From Acidithiobacillus ferrivorans (GTDB lineage Bacteria > Pseudomonadota > Gammaproteobacteria > Acidithiobacillales > Acidithiobacillaceae): 52,279 nucleotides of DNA. Below the pieces are notes generated by a model. It was not told the origin of the DNA and searched no databases. It saw only the letters and a list, made by a program, of their open reading frames with translations. A program made the translations under genes and the position numbers. The stretch is from contig DYJM01000005.1 of NCBI GenBank assembly GCA_020723125.1, positions 1 through 52,279 on the forward strand, in the 5' to 3' direction. This document shows positions 43,041 through 51,092 of this stretch, piece after piece. Position 1 is the stretch's first letter. Each line of letters starts with the position of its first letter.

Positions 43041-44534
43041 CTAGCGGTCGCAACCGGCAATGGTGAGGCCGAAGCTCGCTTCGTTAATGGCGTAATCCAT
43101 CATGTTGGTACCGTGCACCGTCAGTGGAAACACCCGCCAGTTGGAAAACGAGGGTGATTTGATCTTGACCCGTTGCAGGCGTCCATCCTCAATGCGGACG
43201 GCGTAAATCAGCGTACCGCGCGGGGTTTCGGCCCAGCCCAGGCCCTGCTGTGCTCCGCCTGGCACGTCGAATTCCGTATGCACAGGGCCAGCCTTGAGAC
43301 GACCCGAAGCCTGTACCAGCAGGGCAATGGCTTCCCGCAGGGCTTCCCCACGGACCTCGCTACGGGCCATGGCATCACCTTTCTGGCGCACCGGCACGTT
43401 GAAACGTAATTTGTGGTAAGCCGCATAAGGATGGTCCCGGCGCAAATCGCGATCGAGCCCGGAAGCGCGGGCGACGGGACCGGTAGCCCCCTGATCAAAA
43501 GCGGCACTTGGCGAAAGTACGCCGGTGCCCATCAGACGATCCAGGTGGGTCGCCGTTTGCTGCAGCCGATCCAGATAAGCCTCGCCTTCATCAATGATGG
43601 GCTCCAGGGCATGGGCCAAATGCTCGGCCTGCAAGTCCCGGCGGAGCCCACCTACCCGCAGCAGGCTACGTAAATAGCGGGAACCCGTTAATTCTCCGGC
43701 GAGTTGTTTGACTTTTTCTTCCATCAGGAAACCGGTGGCGGCACCGACTTTGAGGGTCGTGGTTTTGGACAATTGTCCGAAATAGTGAAAATGGTTATAG
43801 AGACGCTCCAATTCCACGATTATCACCCGCAGCAGTTGCGCCCGGGGCGGGACTTCAATGCCCCAGGCATTTTCAACGGCCTGACAATAGGCGAGAGCAT
43901 GGCAGGCACTGCCCACTCCGGAAACCCGCTCGGCCAGGTAAACACTGCGCTGCGCGTCCTGGCCGGCAAAGCGGGCTTCCATGCCCCGGTGCTTGAAAAA
44001 CAGGCGCGGATGGTAGTGAAGAATGGCCTCACCAATATAGGAATAGTGAAATTCACCAGTTTCCACCACATCAGCCCGCACCGGCCCCCAGTACAAATCC
44101 TGCACCTGATCCCCCTGCACTTCGGGCATGGTGGGGGGCTGGTAAAGGCCGCTCAGGTGACCTGAACGGCCGTTTATGCCGAGGGGTGGCTGGGGGATGC
44201 TGAAACCTTCGTGAATGATCAGGGGGAAGGGTTCGGGGTGCCCGGTAAAATGCAGACCACCCAGGTCCTGCATTTCCCGTTCGTACCAGCCCAGGAGCGG
44301 TACAAGTGCTGCGAGCGAAGGAATGGTATCCGTGTCGCGTAATTCCAGCAGGACAAATTCGGGATTGTCTTTCTGGCTCAACAAATAACGCACGACGCAT
44401 TGCTGCCCTTCCCAGTCATGCCAGGCCATGAGGAAACGCATCCGCTGATCCAGGCATTCCTGAGCGACTGCTGCAAGCTGCCCCGCAGTGACAGAGCGAA
44501 TGCTGCAATGATTCATGGGACTGTGCATATTCAT
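43041..44534 (-). CDS. hyfG: HyfG-type large subunit lacking NiFe ligands (module B)
   Basis: The protein of about 497 residues starts at ATG 44534 (ATGA overlap with the hyfF stop; a 44624 start lies inside hyfF). It has a NuoC-like part (GWYEREMQDLGGLHFTGHP) and a NuoD-like part (LHYHPRLFFKHRGMEARFAG). At the L1 site it reads AERVSGVGSACHALAY (about 202-217): both CGxC cysteines are replaced (Ser, Gly). The C-terminus ends TIAGCDR instead of DPCxxC. A NiFe centre cannot form, although DRDLRRDHPYAAYHKL and other NuoD structure is kept. Confidence 0.88.
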   Translation of the reverse strand: MNMHSPMNHCSIRSVTAGQLAAVAQECLDQRMRFLMAWHDWEGQQCVVRYLLSQKDNPEFVLLELRDTDTIPSLAALVPLLGWYEREMQDLGGLHFTGHPEPFPLIIHEGFSIPQPPLGINGRSGHLSGLYQPPTMPEVQGDQVQDLYWGPVRADVVETGEFHYSYIGEAILHYHPRLFFKHRGMEARFAGQDAQRSVYLAERVSGVGSACHALAYCQAVENAWGIEVPPRAQLLRVIIVELERLYNHFHYFGQLSKTTTLKVGAATGFLMEEKVKQLAGELTGSRYLRSLLRVGGLRRDLQAEHLAHALEPIIDEGEAYLDRLQQTATHLDRLMGTGVLSPSAAFDQGATGPVARASGLDRDLRRDHPYAAYHKLRFNVPVRQKGDAMARSEVRGEALREAIALLVQASGRLKAGPVHTEFDVPGGAQQGLGWAETPRGTLIYAVRIEDGRLQRVKIKSPSFSNWRVFPLTVHGTNMMDYAINEASFGLTIAGCDR

Positions 44535-45994
44535 GGCTGCACCATAAAGGCCTGTTGGAAAAATCCCCACAAGCCACTGGGCCACCAAAGTCCCAGTACC
44601 AGTACAGGAATCAGGGCCAGCCACATGGGCAGGCTATTCCACAGGGATAACTTGAGCGTGGGCACTTCATCGGGTTCCGGTTCCGGGCCCCAGATCATGC
44701 GCCGGAAATGATTCATGAAGGCCGTGAAGATGAGAATGAGCAGAATGGCCATCACCCAGACTGCCCAAGGGTTGGGGCTGAGAATGCCACCCCGCAAAAT
44801 GGTCAGTTCCGATAAAAACAAGCCGAAGGGCGGGGCTCCGGTAATAGCCACGGCACCCAGTAACCAGAGAGCACCCGTCACCGGATAGTAGCGCAGTACC
44901 TGACGCATTTTACTCATGTACTTGGTGTCGTAAGCTCGCATCATGTTGCCCGCCCCGAAAAACATCAGGGATTTATTCATGGAGTGATTGACCATGTGAT
45001 ACATGGCTCCGGCGAAGGCAATGGGGCCACCAAAGCCGAAACCAATGGCCAGCACCCCCATATGTTCCAGGGAAGAATAGGCCAGCATGCGCTTGGCGCC
45101 ATCCTGACGAACGATAAACATGCCTGCCACAAAGAGGGACAATACGCCCAGTACCAGCAGTGCAGTGTGCCCCATGAGGCTGTAACCACCACTGTCGACA
45201 ATGGATAAAAACCGGTAAATCCCCAGCAGGGCAATATTGAGCAAAGCACCGGAAAGCATGGCGGACACCGGGGCCGGACCTTCGCTATGGGCATCTGGAA
45301 GCCAGGTGTGCATGGGGGCGAGACCCACCTTGGTGCCAAAACCCACCAGCGTCAGGAGAAAAGACAAAAACAAAAGGGTTTCGGGAACCTTGGGGGCGAC
45401 TTCACGGAGATTGGCCCAGGTCAGGGCATAAGTCGGACCGAGGACGAAGGTGCCTCCCCAGTAAAACAGGATAATACCCAACAGGGCCAGGGCCAGACCC
45501 GCAGAAACGACGATCAGGTACTTCCAGGCCGCTTCGATGCATTCGGCTTCTTTCTCGAAACCCACCAGAAAAGCGCTGACAATGGTCGTGAAATCAATGG
45601 CAATCCAGAAAATGCCGGGATTGTTCATCAACGGTGCAATGAGCATGGTCAAGGCAAAACCCGCCTGCAGGGCGTAGTATTTGTGCAGTCGGGGCTTTTC
45701 TTCGGGCAGCAGGCGCATGTAGCCAATGGCGTAAATGGACGCCAGCAGGTAGACCAGGCCCACGCAAAACAGCACCCAGGCCCCCAGAGGGGTCAATAAA
45801 ATGTACTGCGCCCCGGTGACCAGAGCCTTATCGGGAACAGCCACGAGAATCGTTAGAGTCAGGCCGAAAACCGCTATGGAAGTCAGCAGGTTGAGATATT
45901 CAGCCAGATGTGGCCGACGCAGGGCCAGCATCAGAATGATGGCGACGGCGGGGATGATCCAGAGTGCGGCAATCAGCGCAGCAAAATTCACCAT
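44531..45994 (-). CDS. hyfF: HyfF/NuoN-type membrane subunit (module B)
   Basis: This 487-residue antiporter-like subunit has FWIAIDFTTIVSAFLVGFE (Asp where module A has Glu), GFGTKVGLAPMHTWLPDAHSE with the coupling Lys, MLAYSSLEHMGVLAIGFG, YHMVNHSMNKSLMFFGAG and APPFGLFLSELTILRGG. It resembles the module A HyfF closely in the THTWLPDAHS region, supporting a common ancestor. It begins 3 bases after hyfE ends. Confidence 0.9.
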   Translation of the reverse strand: MVNFAALIAALWIIPAVAIILMLALRRPHLAEYLNLLTSIAVFGLTLTILVAVPDKALVTGAQYILLTPLGAWVLFCVGLVYLLASIYAIGYMRLLPEEKPRLHKYYALQAGFALTMLIAPLMNNPGIFWIAIDFTTIVSAFLVGFEKEAECIEAAWKYLIVVSAGLALALLGIILFYWGGTFVLGPTYALTWANLREVAPKVPETLLFLSFLLTLVGFGTKVGLAPMHTWLPDAHSEGPAPVSAMLSGALLNIALLGIYRFLSIVDSGGYSLMGHTALLVLGVLSLFVAGMFIVRQDGAKRMLAYSSLEHMGVLAIGFGFGGPIAFAGAMYHMVNHSMNKSLMFFGAGNMMRAYDTKYMSKMRQVLRYYPVTGALWLLGAVAITGAPPFGLFLSELTILRGGILSPNPWAVWVMAILLILIFTAFMNHFRRMIWGPEPEPDEVPTLKLSLWNSLPMWLALIPVLVLGLWWPSGLWGFFQQAFMVQP

Positions 45995-45997
45995 GGC

Positions 45998-46678
45998 TTA
46001 ACCCACCAGCTTTTGCAGGCCACGGCTACTGGTTGTACCGGCATGAGTCTGGAGGAATCGGACCAGCATGCCGAAGGCCATGACGATTGTCAGCAAATCA
46101 AAGATGATCACCAGCTCAAGCAGGGCGGGCATACCTGGAACCAGAATCTGTGAGCCCAGAAATATCCCGTTTTCGATGACCAGCAAGCCAAGAATGTGAC
46201 TGATGGCTTCCGAACGCAAAATCATCATCAAAAAGCCGATGAGTTTCAGGCTGAACATGCAGGTCAGGGCCAGTACGGCAATATTGTCGGTCAGATGAAG
46301 GGCAACACCCAGTTGCCGGGATACCTCATAGGAAAAAATCACCAGTGCGGCACCGAGAATCATGCTGGAAGAAGGCTTCAGCAGGGGGGTGAATTCGCGC
46401 CGAATATCCAGTCTTTTGACCAGCCGGAGGACCAGATAGGGTAAAAAGGTGCCCCGAAACAAGGCCGTCAATGCGGCAATAATATACAGCTCGGGATAAT
46501 GTCCATAGTAGCCAATGGATGCAGAAATGGCCGCAATGGTCCAGGATTCCGCCGCAAAAGCATAAACATGATTTTTCAGCCAGTGTGAAGCGAGCATGAC
46601 AAAAGAAAAAACCAGCGCGAGGATCGCCAGCAGGCTGAATAATGAGGTGGCCAGCGGACCGAGATGAAATATCAGCAT
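45998..46678 (-). CDS. hyfE: HyfE-type membrane subunit (module B)
   Basis: The 226-residue all-helical membrane protein has a NuoK-like second half (SHILGLLVIENGIFLGSQIL with membrane Glu). It has the same length and the same ENG(I/A)F signature as the module A HyfE. It starts 9 bases downstream of hyfC. Confidence 0.85.
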   Translation of the reverse strand: MLIFHLGPLATSLFSLLAILALVFSFVMLASHWLKNHVYAFAAESWTIAAISASIGYYGHYPELYIIAALTALFRGTFLPYLVLRLVKRLDIRREFTPLLKPSSSMILGAALVIFSYEVSRQLGVALHLTDNIAVLALTCMFSLKLIGFLMMILRSEAISHILGLLVIENGIFLGSQILVPGMPALLELVIIFDLLTIVMAFGMLVRFLQTHAGTTSSRGLQKLVG

Positions 46679-46687
46679 GGGTCGCTC

Positions 46688-47629
46688 CTATAGTTGGTCG
46701 GCAACAATGGCCAATACGGCAAAAAGAAAAGACAGCGCCAGGGGTTCCTGATAGCGATAAAAGCGCAGACGGGACTGCATGGTATCGACACCCACCATCA
46801 GCAGGCCGATCACGCCGTATTTGGCCAGGATGACCAGTATGGCCAGGAGCACTGACGGAAAGCTGCCAGTGGTGGACAAACCCCAGGGAAACAGAAATAC
46901 ATTGAGAAAAATCGTGTATAAAATGAACTGTTTCATCCAGCCCGCCCATTTCAGCAGAGCCAGCAGGGGACCGGAATATTCCAGGATGCGCGCCTCATCA
47001 ATCATGTAGATTTCATAGGGGATCGTGGAATGGATGGGCAAGCGGTCAGTTTCCACGGTCAGCAGAATGAAAAAAGCCAGAATCAGGAAAATATGGGCAG
47101 GACTCCAGTAGGCTACCGGATTTTTGGCCAACAGATGATTGGCGACAAAAGGCAGCATGGAATGGTCCAGAAAAGTGATGCCTACAAATACCAGGATCAG
47201 CGTCGGTTCGGCGAGAATGCCGAGCATGACGGCGCGGCTGGAACCCAGGCCACCGAAGGGCTGGCCGGTATCCAGGCCGGCCAGCAGGATAAAAAAGCTG
47301 CCCAGGGTCAGAATCAGCCCGCCCCCCAGAATGTCGCCCATGTCCGAAAGCGGCAGGGGGAAGTTGGTCAGCACCGGAATGAGCATCGGCACGATGAGCA
47401 TGGCGGTGAACGCAACCACGGGTGCCCAGAAGAAAACCCAGGTGGCAGATTCGGGTACCAGCAACGACTTGTTGAACAGTTTCCAGAGGTCCCGATAGGG
47501 CTGGAAAATGGAAGGTCCCTGGCCGCGCTGAACACGCTCTTCCATAGTGGTGATAAAACCATGCAGCAGTGGTGCCAGAAACATCACAGTGAGCACCTGC
47601 CCGCACTGCAGGACGACGTCGCCGAGCAT
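46688..47629 (-). CDS. hyfC: HyfC/NuoH-type membrane subunit, first gene of module B
   Basis: The 313-residue NuoH-family protein has GFITTMEERVQRGQGPSIFQ (first loop), FNKSLLVPESATWVFFWAP, LDTGQPFGGLGSSR and the acidic TVETDRLPIHSTIPYEIYM loop. AAGGGGA 5 bases before ATG 47629 is its ribosome site. A symmetric AT-rich site lies directly upstream. It opens the operon that runs to the zinc-ribbon/HEAT gene. Confidence 0.9.
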   Translation of the reverse strand: MLGDVVLQCGQVLTVMFLAPLLHGFITTMEERVQRGQGPSIFQPYRDLWKLFNKSLLVPESATWVFFWAPVVAFTAMLIVPMLIPVLTNFPLPLSDMGDILGGGLILTLGSFFILLAGLDTGQPFGGLGSSRAVMLGILAEPTLILVFVGITFLDHSMLPFVANHLLAKNPVAYWSPAHIFLILAFFILLTVETDRLPIHSTIPYEIYMIDEARILEYSGPLLALLKWAGWMKQFILYTIFLNVFLFPWGLSTTGSFPSVLLAILVILAKYGVIGLLMVGVDTMQSRLRFYRYQEPLALSFLFAVLAIVADQL

Positions 47630-47639
47630 AGCTTCCCCT

Positions 47640-47656
47640 TATAAGTATAACTTATA
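47640..47656. promoter_or_regulatory. Palindrome TATAAGT-ATA-ACTTATA before module B
   Basis: Seven-base arms with a 3-base spacer lie only 10 bases upstream of the hyfC ATG and next to its ribosome site. Minus-strand TATACT inside it could act as a -10, but no good -35 was found. It could be an operator or the leader of the operon. The rest of 47657-47813 shows a small CGACT-TCCC-AGTCG hairpin and nothing else recognisable. Confidence 0.4.
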
Positions 47657-47813
47657 GCCTAAAGATCCCCGACTTCCCAGTCGAGATCAGTAGGAGTCAT
47701 TAGCCTATAAAGGCGGTTATTGGGCGGAATCCATCGCCATAATTTGTGTTGATGATAAGCAGAGACTGAAATCGGGTCAAGAGCGTTTTTAGGTTTATGC
47801 AAGACGCCATCAT

Positions 47814-48114
47814 TCAGGGCTGTCCGTCGGCCTGATAAATGGCATGAGGACTGATGAAGCGGCTCAGGCGCCGGGCGAGACTGGCGGCAAGCGGGACGCC
47901 CTTATCCAGCGCCTCGGAGTTCAACAGGATAACAATGGTATCTTTAGTTTTGGGAGCGTAGATGGCTATGGATTCGAATCCGGCCTGACGGCTGGCATTG
48001 CCAACCCAACCCAACCCAACCATGGTTGACAAACGATCCCCAGCGATACTGTACGGGACTCGTTGTTTGTCCAGATGCCGGGAACTGCGGATACGCCGCC
48101 AGTATGTGATTATA
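47814..48114 (-). pseudogene. Serine hydrolase (beta-lactamase fold) C-terminal remnant
   Basis: The frame from 48032 reads NASRQAGFESIAIYAPKTKD then TIVILLNSEALD, which matches the C-terminal GWxGHxGxxPGFxS...Y.P...TIVVLTN region of class C beta-lactamase-like hydrolases. The preceding conserved piece, QYRWGSFVNHGWVG, is in another frame. The shift occurs in a run of four CCAAC units (48001-48020); two units would restore one frame. A TAA (48115-48117) ends the open frame upstream, so the N-terminal catalytic part, including SxxK, is gone. Confidence 0.7.
48001..48020. repeat. Four-copy CCAAC tandem repeat
   Basis: Four exact CCAAC units lie in the serine-hydrolase remnant at the conserved GWxG position. 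Five-base units change the frame with each gain or loss, as in slipped-strand contingency loci. Here the frame is already broken upstream. Confidence 0.9.
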
Positions 48115-48133
48115 TTAAGGGATAAAATGAGGT

Positions 48134-49354
48134 TTAGAATGCCCAGTGCCCGGAAATGAAAAAGGCTGCCTGCAGGACGAGGGCAGCCATTTCCGTGCCC
48201 AGAAGCGGAAGCACCCAGGTTTTACGGACGGTGCTTTGATATATCCAGCCAACTGCCAGAAACAGGGGCAGATTGATATAAAGCAAGCGGTAAGTGGAAA
48301 CCGGTCCCTGTGCTGCCCCCTGAAACCATAAATAAGCAAAAACCAGGGGAAGGCTGATGGCGAGTAAGGCCCATTGGCGTTTCCACCATAAAATCCCCAG
48401 AGCAACAAAATTAGCCAGCAAGATCATGGCATTCATGAAAAAGTAAACACTGCGGGCAGGATTCAGCACTGTCGGTTCCAGCAATAATGCATGGACTAGC
48501 GGCGTATAGTCTCCTCCCCACAAGGGAAATAGTTCGACAATATTTCTCAGTTTGTCCAGAGGCGATAAATGGCCAATATAGGGACCATGGGCCACTACAA
48601 AGGCAAAAGGTGTCTGGAATAAATACCATTGGTAGGCCATGAATACACCCAGCCCGTTGCAGGCGATTATTCCCAGGCTTATCACCTTGAATATAGAAAT
48701 GAGCGCACGGTTTTGTCTGTCCGCCCAAACGCGCCCCAGTAAAACCAGCCATATTCCGAAAGCGAAAAAAACCATCAACGGTCCGGAAGCCGCGCCGATT
48801 CCCGCCCAGAAAGCGGCCTGAAATGGACGTTGTTGACGGAGCGCAATCAGTGTGGCGATGGCCAGACAATTCATCAAGGATGTCGGATAGGCGCTGATGA
48901 AAAAAGCGGCGGCAGGATACAGTGCGTAACTCAAAGTGGCAAAAGCGGCGCTATCGGGTTCCAGCCAGTCCTTGGCAAGGCGCTGAAATAACAGCACCGA
49001 GAGTAGTCCAAAAAAGATGGCCAGCCCTATGCCAATGGCGGGAATAGGGAAAGGCAGGATGAAACTGAGGCCTTTGCAGAGAGCCGGATATAAGGGGAAA
49101 AATATGATGTTTTGACCAAAATCGGCATGCGGTATGTAGCTGTACCCGTGCGTGGCAATGTCCACATACCATTTGGCATCCCAATTGATCAAAGCCTCGG
49201 CAATGGATCCGGAAACGGGATCCAGACCACGGCTGAACAAGTAATAACCCATCCAGGTTCCGCCATAGATGGCCAGGGCACTGAGAAAAATGCTGCGGAG
49301 CAGCCAGAGCCTGTGCTTATCGGTCTTGTGTGCAGATGAGGATGATTCCGACAT
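48134..49354 (-). CDS. PIG-V-like membrane mannosyltransferase
   Basis: The 406-residue polytopic protein has the first-loop pattern of PIG-V-type (GT-C fold) mannosyltransferases: INWDAKWYVDIATHGY with the acidic W-D motif, then NIIFFPLYPALCKGL, and ALYPAAAFFISAYPTS later. Such enzymes transfer mannose from a lipid-phosphate donor on the outer face of the inner membrane. The substrate is unknown; an envelope glycan or glycolipid is likely. No ribosome site is obvious before ATG 49354, and a TAGAAT close upstream would allow a near-leaderless transcript. Confidence 0.75.
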   Translation of the reverse strand: MSESSSSAHKTDKHRLWLLRSIFLSALAIYGGTWMGYYLFSRGLDPVSGSIAEALINWDAKWYVDIATHGYSYIPHADFGQNIIFFPLYPALCKGLSFILPFPIPAIGIGLAIFFGLLSVLLFQRLAKDWLEPDSAAFATLSYALYPAAAFFISAYPTSLMNCLAIATLIALRQQRPFQAAFWAGIGAASGPLMVFFAFGIWLVLLGRVWADRQNRALISIFKVISLGIIACNGLGVFMAYQWYLFQTPFAFVVAHGPYIGHLSPLDKLRNIVELFPLWGGDYTPLVHALLLEPTVLNPARSVYFFMNAMILLANFVALGILWWKRQWALLAISLPLVFAYLWFQGAAQGPVSTYRLLYINLPLFLAVGWIYQSTVRKTWVLPLLGTEMAALVLQAAFFISGHWAF

Positions 49355-49484
49355 AGGCTTTAATTCTATTTTTACAGGATCAGGGAATCAGACCGAGTCC
49401 CTTGACCTACAGGAGATTTTTGATTCGCAACTGGATATTTTCGTGACTATATCGGGTTAAACCAAAGTGAACAACCAATGATTT

Positions 49485-49799
49485 TCAGGAGGCGTCCAAC
49501 AGATCGGGCGCGCAATGATGCAGGGTTTCCTTGAGCATGACAAAATAGCGTTGGTAGCGCGTGAGTTCATGATCCATCAGCAGCATCTGATCCATTATGG
49601 CATCGGGCCTTTCTTCAGGCAGGCGCTGCATGATTTCCTGCCATTGGCTGTTGATGAACTGGTGACGTTCCTCCAGAGCATTCAGTAAATCATCCAGATC
49701 AGGATTTTTTACGGAATGCGTGGAGGGATGAAGTTCGGCGGCGAGGCCGAGTAATTGCGTTGATTTCATGGGGGCTGTTTTCAAGGAGCTTGATTTCAT
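49485..49799 (-). CDS. Small helical protein of unknown function
   Basis: The 104-residue protein is mostly charged helices (DLDDLLNALEERHQFINSQW and LPEERPDAIMDQMLLMDHEL, then RYQRYFVMLKETL), with a coiled-coil look. It has two cysteine-free helices and a terminal HHCAPDLL. I recognise no family; the pattern superficially resembles small chaperones such as FliT, with no flagellar genes nearby. ATG 49769 is an alternative start. Confidence 0.5.
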   Translation of the reverse strand: MKSSSLKTAPMKSTQLLGLAAELHPSTHSVKNPDLDDLLNALEERHQFINSQWQEIMQRLPEERPDAIMDQMLLMDHELTRYQRYFVMLKETLHHCAPDLLDAS

Positions 49800-49883
49800 G
49801 ATGTTGGCCTTTTTGAATTGAAATTTTTTCGTTCATCTGCAGCCTTTATGACTGTTGTAGAGTGGAAAAGTTGCGCTTGGTTA

Positions 49884-49921
49884 CAAAAAAACCGGCCGCG
49901 CCGAAGCAGCGACCGGTTTTG
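49884..49921 (-). terminator. Rho-independent terminator after cydB
   Basis: On the minus strand, ACAAAACCGG...CTTCG...CCGGTTTTTTTGT forms a GC-rich stem with a tetraloop-like tip, followed by seven T, 14 bases after the cydB stop. It ends the cydAB transcript. Confidence 0.85.
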
Positions 49922-49935
49922 TCAGCAAGCCACTA

Positions 49936-51024
49936 TCAGTGGGCGCCGTAGACGCTTTTTTTAGTGAAGCGACCGCGGAAGACCCAGATCTGATACCAGT
50001 TATACATGATCATGACTGGCACAAAACCGGTCATGAACAAGGTAAACACTGCCATGGAATTGGCTGGATTGGATGCCGCATGGATAGTCCATGTACCCGG
50101 GACAATATAGGGAAACATGGTTGCCCACATGGCCGCCCAGAGTAGAACCACTACCCCTTCGCCCCAAAGCAGCGCAATAAAATCATGTTGCATGGAGTGG
50201 TTGGTCATGGATTTGAAGGCGAAGAACAGGACGATGACAAACCAGATAGCCCAGATCCACCAATTGGGACCGGTCCACTTGGCAGCGGCCCAAGGGAAAA
50301 TGGCATAAGACCAAACCAGGGTGATGACAATCGCTATTAACGCCAGATAGGAGAACAGGTTGGTCCAGGACTTGGCGCGTTCATGAATCACGTCGCCCGG
50401 TAAAAAGCGGGCACAGAGAAACAATCCTCCCGCCAGACCGGCGGCAATTACCGCACCAAAACCCGTCCAGATGGAAAATGGGGTCAGGAAGTCCAGGGCA
50501 CCCCCCGCATAGTGAAGTACGGGTGTGGTGAAGCCCCGATCAGCAATGCCACTCATGGCAATGCCGGATTTCAGGGGAAAACCCTGTAATGCTGCGCCTA
50601 GAGCGACACCTGCGAAAAATGGCGCGACCAGACTGCCGATGGCAAAAGCCCAGCCCCACAGACGTTTGCTGCTGCGGGCATGAATATGAAATTCAAAAGC
50701 CACAGCCCGGGAGATGATGCCCCACAGAGCCAACATCAGGGGAATCATCAGGAAGTTGAAGGCAGACCCGTAAACCAGAGGGAAAGCACCAAACAAGACA
50801 CCGCCAGCGACTACCAGCCAGGTCTCGTTGCCATCCCAGAAGCCCGCCATGGACGCCATGATGGCACCACGTTCTTCTTCATCCTTGGAGAACAAGGCAA
50901 AAATACCGGCGCCGAGATCAGCCCCGTCCAAAGCGATATACAACAAAAACATCAGCCCAAGTATCATCCACCACCAGGTGGAGAGGGCAGATACGATACG
51001 AACAATATCTGAACTAAGATTCAT
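49936..51024 (-). CDS. cydB: Cytochrome bd-type quinol oxidase subunit II
   Basis: The 362-residue membrane subunit has family landmarks: YIALDGADLGAGIFAL near the start, FWDGNETWLVVAGGVLFGAFP, FEFHIHARSSKRLWG and the C-terminal GFVPVMIMYNWYQIWVFRG. With CydA it oxidises quinol and reduces oxygen at the outer face of the inner membrane. GGAG lies 8 bases before ATG 51024; the ATG at 51030 has it only 2 bases away and is less likely. It is 68 bases after cydA and is followed by a terminator, with no cydX seen. Confidence 0.93.
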   Translation of the reverse strand: MNLSSDIVRIVSALSTWWWMILGLMFLLYIALDGADLGAGIFALFSKDEEERGAIMASMAGFWDGNETWLVVAGGVLFGAFPLVYGSAFNFLMIPLMLALWGIISRAVAFEFHIHARSSKRLWGWAFAIGSLVAPFFAGVALGAALQGFPLKSGIAMSGIADRGFTTPVLHYAGGALDFLTPFSIWTGFGAVIAAGLAGGLFLCARFLPGDVIHERAKSWTNLFSYLALIAIVITLVWSYAIFPWAAAKWTGPNWWIWAIWFVIVLFFAFKSMTNHSMQHDFIALLWGEGVVVLLWAAMWATMFPYIVPGTWTIHAASNPANSMAVFTLFMTGFVPVMIMYNWYQIWVFRGRFTKKSVYGAH

Positions 51025-51055
51025 GCTCATTACTCCGGTGACTTATTCAATTGGG

Positions 51056-51079
51056 GAAGGAGGAATGGATTCCTCCTTC
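51056..51079. other. Intercistronic hairpin between cydA and cydB
   Basis: GAAGGAGGAA (51056-51065) and TTCCTCCTTC (51070-51079) form a perfect 10-bp stem with a TGGA/TCCA loop. It lies between the cydA stop and the cydB ribosome site. No T-tract follows on the minus strand, so it is probably an mRNA stability or processing hairpin, not a terminator. Confidence 0.7.
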
Positions 51080-51092
51080 TGATCCGGGTCTG

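Noticed and set aside
30698-47629. Calling the two clusters active [NiFe] hydrogenase-4 enzymes
   Set aside because: Both HyfG proteins lack the L1 and L2 cysteines that bind nickel and iron, so hydrogen chemistry is not supported.
30698-47629. Calling the clusters respiratory complex I
   Set aside because: There are no NADH-module genes (NuoE, F, G) and only six subunits per set; the NuoC-NuoD fusion and the HyfE subunit point to the Hyf/Ehr branch.
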